Source of the DNA: Pezicula radicicola
Lineage: Eukaryota; Ascomycota; Leotiomycetes; Helotiales; Dermateaceae
Length of the DNA stretch: 64,000 nucleotides
Reading direction: 5' to 3'
Assembly: GCA_003008705.1 (NCBI GenBank)
Contig: PDUO01000017.1
Location: 819,032-883,031 of the forward strand
The notes under the pieces were generated by a model. That model was not told where the DNA came from and made no database searches. It saw only the letters and a program-made list of their open reading frames with translations. Below are positions 60,893 through 64,000 of the stretch, piece by piece. The translations under genes and the position numbers were made by a program. Numbering within the stretch: position 1 is the stretch's first letter; the number at the start of each line of letters is the position of its first letter.

Positions 60893-62305
60893 TGTTGAGT
60901 TGGGAGCAAATTGGATCCAGGGAGCTGGAAGTGATGGTGAACGAGAAACCTCGATCTAGTCACTGGTATGGATGACTACTCTGATGGCACAAATGCTGCT
61001 GACAACCATGATAGGTCAAAAAGTATGGTGTCAAAAATCATATATCGAATCCAAACTCAATCTCAACATATGACTTTACAGGCCCGAACGAATTTTCTTC
61101 CGTACTGGATACATTCAGGAACAGTTTCGATGCAGCTTCGACTGCCACAGTAGCTGAAGTTGGCCCTCGGACACGAAAACCACAAAGCTTACAAGAGTCA
61201 CTTGAGCACACTGGATGGTATCCGGATACTGCTCACAAACAAGCTGCCGAATGGTATTCTTTTGATTATGAATATGCACAGAGGCCTGAACCTAGTTCAG
61301 CCAAGCACACTTTGGAGAATTTTGTACGGCAGGCGTACCTAGTTTTCAAAGCAGTTGCTGACACGAGTATAGAATTCAACTTTCAATGCCTTCTCCTCCA
61401 ACATCAATTTTGTGACCGACCAACGAGGGTTCAACTCTTTCATTAAGGGTCAGGCTTCCGAGTTCCTGTCGGCAGAGGATCAGCGCTTACTGTTATCCAC
61501 CATCGTCCAGAATATTTCCTACAGCGATAAAAGCGTAGTAGAGATTCGAAACACAGATGGCACTTGCATCGTGGCAGACTACGCAATCACGACCTTTTCT
61601 CTTGGTGTTCTTCAATCTGGCAATGTCACCTTCTCACCACCGCTACCAAGCTGGAAGCAGAAAGCGATCGATAGATTTTCGATGGGGACGTTTACCAAGA
61701 TCTTAATACAATTTCCCAACGACCAAGTCTTCTGGGACAAAAGCCAGGAATTCTTCATACACGCCTCTAGTGCCACGAGGGGATATTATCCTATTTTCCA
61801 ATCTCTGGATCACACAGACTTTTTCCCAGGATCAGGTATTTTGGTAGCCACAGTTGTGGCGGAGCAAGCGAAGGCCGTGGAGAAACAATAGGATGATATT
61901 ACGAAAGGAGAGATAGTCACAGTTCTTGGACAAATGTTCGGCGAGGATGTCGTGACAGATCCGATTGACTTTATGGTTTCGAGGTGGAATGACATATCAT
62001 GGTCGTATGGTAGCTTTTCCAACTGGCCAGTGCACTACACTGATGAAGACCACCTCGACCTTCAAGCGAATGTTGGGAGGATCTGGCTTGCGGGAGAGGC
62101 GACGTCGAAGGAGCACTGGGGCTACCTTCACGGCGCATACTTTGAAGGCCAGAGGGTCGGTCGTCTGTTGGCTGACAGCATCGCTCGTCAAGCACCTGCA
62201 CAGCACGGGATGCGACTGAGCGAGGATGGTGGGAGCTGGAGAGAATTGCGAAAGGGAAGGTCGACAGGATATCTAGAGATGTTGATGTTAGCGAGTAGAC
62301 TTTGA
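60893..62305 (+). pseudogene. Flavin amine (polyamine) oxidase relic, 5'-truncated with two nonsense codons
   Basis: Two introns with proper signals are still visible (60966-61014 and 61324-61372, 49 bp each). Removing them restores one frame: PYNVELGANWIQGAGSDGE, VKKYGVKNHISNPNSIS, YDFTGPNEFSSVLDTF, AAEWYSFDYEYAQRPEP, STFNAFSSNINFVTDQRGFN and, after the catalytic part, GRIWLAGEATSKEHWGYLHG, the C-terminal FAD-binding motif. The family oxidises polyamines using FAD. Two in-frame TAG codons break it: one at the usual Trp of the NPIW-type motif (about 60957) and one at 61889-61891 after VEKQ, which cuts off the FAD motif. The N-terminal dinucleotide fold is missing. A dead gene is the best reading. 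Confidence 0.82.
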
Positions 62306-63133
62306 AGAATACAAAGAGGTTCATGGTGGTTGATACACTTTTGTAAGGTAGCACGGGTAGGTACCTGAAATCACTGTTCCTTACCTACCTAGCCACAGCA
62401 CCTCAGCCACGGTTTCTCTCGTTGGTCCAGCCTCCCAGCTTCCCAGCTGCCCAGCCCCCATTGCGCCAAGCAAGCCAAGCAAGGATCCGAGCTTCCTAGC
62501 TAACATCCTAGCTTCCAACAGACGCGTTCAATAAATTGTCTTGGAAATGGCCAGAGGAATGAACAACAATCTCGAACGGGTAGCACAGTAATGAAAGATG
62601 CCACGAGAAACACCCATAATCCCTTGTGCACAACCTCTGCAAGGAATTTAATCATTGATTTGATTCGGCTGGCCCGGTACTATACTGTTCAAATAACAGC
62701 ATGCACTCTGCCTTTTCACTTTTAAATGGTGAATGCTGCCCTTCACCACCACCGCCTGCCTCCATCTTGTCCCGCAATCGCGAAATCCCGTATTGCACCT
62801 CTACTTGCGCCTACAAAGGGAACTGACCGCACAACACAGCGCATTGCGCTTCGTTTGCCTCATTACCTTCATAATTGATCGGGCTTCCTCTTCGAACGCG
62901 TCAACTTGGATAAAAATTTAGTTGGTGACGCTGCCGTGCTGTTGCGCTGCTTGCTATTGTTCGTTGCTATCCAGGCGAAGGTCAATAGGATCACAATAGT
63001 AAGTCGACCCTATTGTCCTCCGCAAACTCCCAACCGCCCATAAATTCACTTGAACCCATTTCTTTGCTTGCCTTCGCATCCTCATACATACCTCTTCTTC
63101 TAAACTCATGGAAGAGTATCAGAGCCCACTTCA
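62306..63133. other. Intergenic region
   Basis: Promoter and possibly spliced leader of the gene that runs off the right edge. No separate gene seen. Confidence 0.45.
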
Positions 63134-64000
63134 ATGTCAGTTACACCTCATACGTGGACAAGAAGTCAGCCACCACATCGACATTCTGCGAAGATCTATG
63201 CTAACAGTGCCGCAGTCGATACAGACACTCTTCTTTCTTCCGACTTCTCGAGAGACCTCGAACTGTGGGAGAGAAGCACCACGACACCGAGCGACAGATA
63301 TCCATCTCCGCAACCCCCAAAGCCTAAATTCATTGGTCCATATCCAGGCGTACACACTCGACTCAATTCGCCCATTGACTTCATAATGTCGGCTCCGCGA
63401 AGAAGTAGCAGGGTCGGCAGTAGGGTCCCAAGTGGCCTTGGCTCTCCTGCTCCTTCTGCCCCTCCTACCCCTTCTGTTCCCAGGACTAGAACTCGAGCTA
63501 CCAGAGGTGTTGGCTCAGATCTTCCTCTGGTTGGCGTGGCTTCATCCTCAGCCTATGGAACAGGCGTTGATTCGCTACCGAGAACAATGATGCATAATAC
63601 TGGAAGCACTGATGTGGGCGGAGTCCTTGATGCGCTAGCAGCCGGACACAATCGTGAGCCTCCAGAGAAGCCTGGAAAGGTTGCAAGAGGGAATGCTAGT
63701 GAGCAGATCCAATTTCTTATTCTGAGAAAGGTCACTAATTCTTTCTCCAGCACCATCTGTCAGAGGCGGCAAGGCAACCAAAACCCCGTCCCATGTTGGG
63801 CATGGTCCCAAGTCCCGCGTATCCAGTGCACATGGAGGGCGCGCTGGATCTGATTACCCCGATGAATCTTCTATCAACGCACAGGGTGGATTTGACACCG
63901 AGACGCCGGAGCCAGAGATTAACAGACGCCCCGATCCAATCCTTGAAGAACAAGAAGCCTTTGAGAATGTCAGCGAGCAAGAGTCTGATGGGTCTGAGGA
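63134..64000 (+). CDS. Ser/Pro/Arg-rich protein, 5' part only (cut by window edge)
   Basis: Exon 1 ends at 63698, a 52-bp intron (GTGAGC..CACTAAT..CTCCAG, 63699-63750) follows, and exon 2 runs off the window. The frame is open from the ATG at 63134; a second ATG at 63386 (MSAPRRSSRVGSRVPSG) may be the true start because the sequence before it reads like leader. The visible protein is low-complexity: Arg/Ser/Pro stretches, an SP/TP-rich run (SPAPSAPPTPSVPRTRTR), and an acidic part in exon 2 (PDPILEEQEAFENVSEQE). Proteins of the nuclear envelope or spindle pole (Sad1/SUN type) can begin like this, but that is only a guess until the rest is seen. Confidence 0.65.

Noticed and set aside
61370..61440. 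Apparent frameshift in the amine oxidase relic
   Set aside because: A 49-bp intron with proper borders (61324-61372) explains the frame change and restores the family sequence.

Overview
The window looks like nuclear DNA of a filamentous ascomycete, probably Pezizomycotina and perhaps a Leotiomycete such as a Botrytis/Sclerotinia relative (inference from gene content and style). Protein genes lie on both strands. They are split by many short introns (mostly 45-160 bp, GT..AG, with CTAAC/CTGAC-like branch sites), and the gene-poor stretches between them are AT-rich. I saw no operons, CRISPR arrays, tRNA or rRNA genes.

Layout. 1.5-2.7 kb: an unknown single-pass membrane protein (-). 4.4-11 kb: DcpS-type mRNA decapping scavenger (+), a GILT-like thiol reductase (-) whose 3' end overlaps it, and the mitochondrial RNA polymerase (+). 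11.7-12.1 kb: a small secreted protein gene with a GC-AG intron. 12.9-15.4 kb: the splicing factor Cef1/Cdc5. 15.4-18.7 kb: an AT-rich island with a degenerate copy of the CEF1 3' end and a dead Fot1/pogo transposon. 18.7-23.8 kb: a nine-exon hybrid histidine kinase (-). 25.3-27.5 kb: ATP25. 28.2-29.3 kb: secreted S1/P1 nuclease. 30.2-32.6 kb: a low-complexity Q/P/G/Y protein and a class I amidotransferase-like protein. 33.9-36 kb: a VBA-like major facilitator. 36.5-37.7 kb: quinone oxidoreductase with two in-frame starts. 38.3-39.1 kb: a small alpha-kinase. 41-44.7 kb: divergent PMP3-like and DBP10 helicase genes. 45.7-47.7 kb: Baeyer-Villiger-type monooxygenase, followed by a poly-Ser ORF with an early stop. 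49.9-52.4 kb: an Arb1-type Argonaute chaperone with an N-terminal La-type domain (-). 53.5-56.7 kb: inositol polyphosphate kinase and the 3'-end processing factor Clp1. 56.9-58.2 kb: UDP-glucose 4-epimerase (-). 59.5-62.3 kb: two gene relics (MFS fragment, amine oxidase pseudogene). 63.1-64 kb: the start of a Ser/Pro/Arg-rich gene cut by the window edge.

Functional themes. Most genes are housekeeping: RNA metabolism (DcpS, Cef1, Dbp10, Clp1, Arb1) and mitochondrial gene expression (Rpo41, Atp25). A lifestyle-related minority (secreted nuclease, small secreted protein, monooxygenase, sensor kinase) sits beside relics and transposon debris. All exon joins were worked out by hand from reading-phase agreement, splice signals and family conservation. 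None has transcript support.
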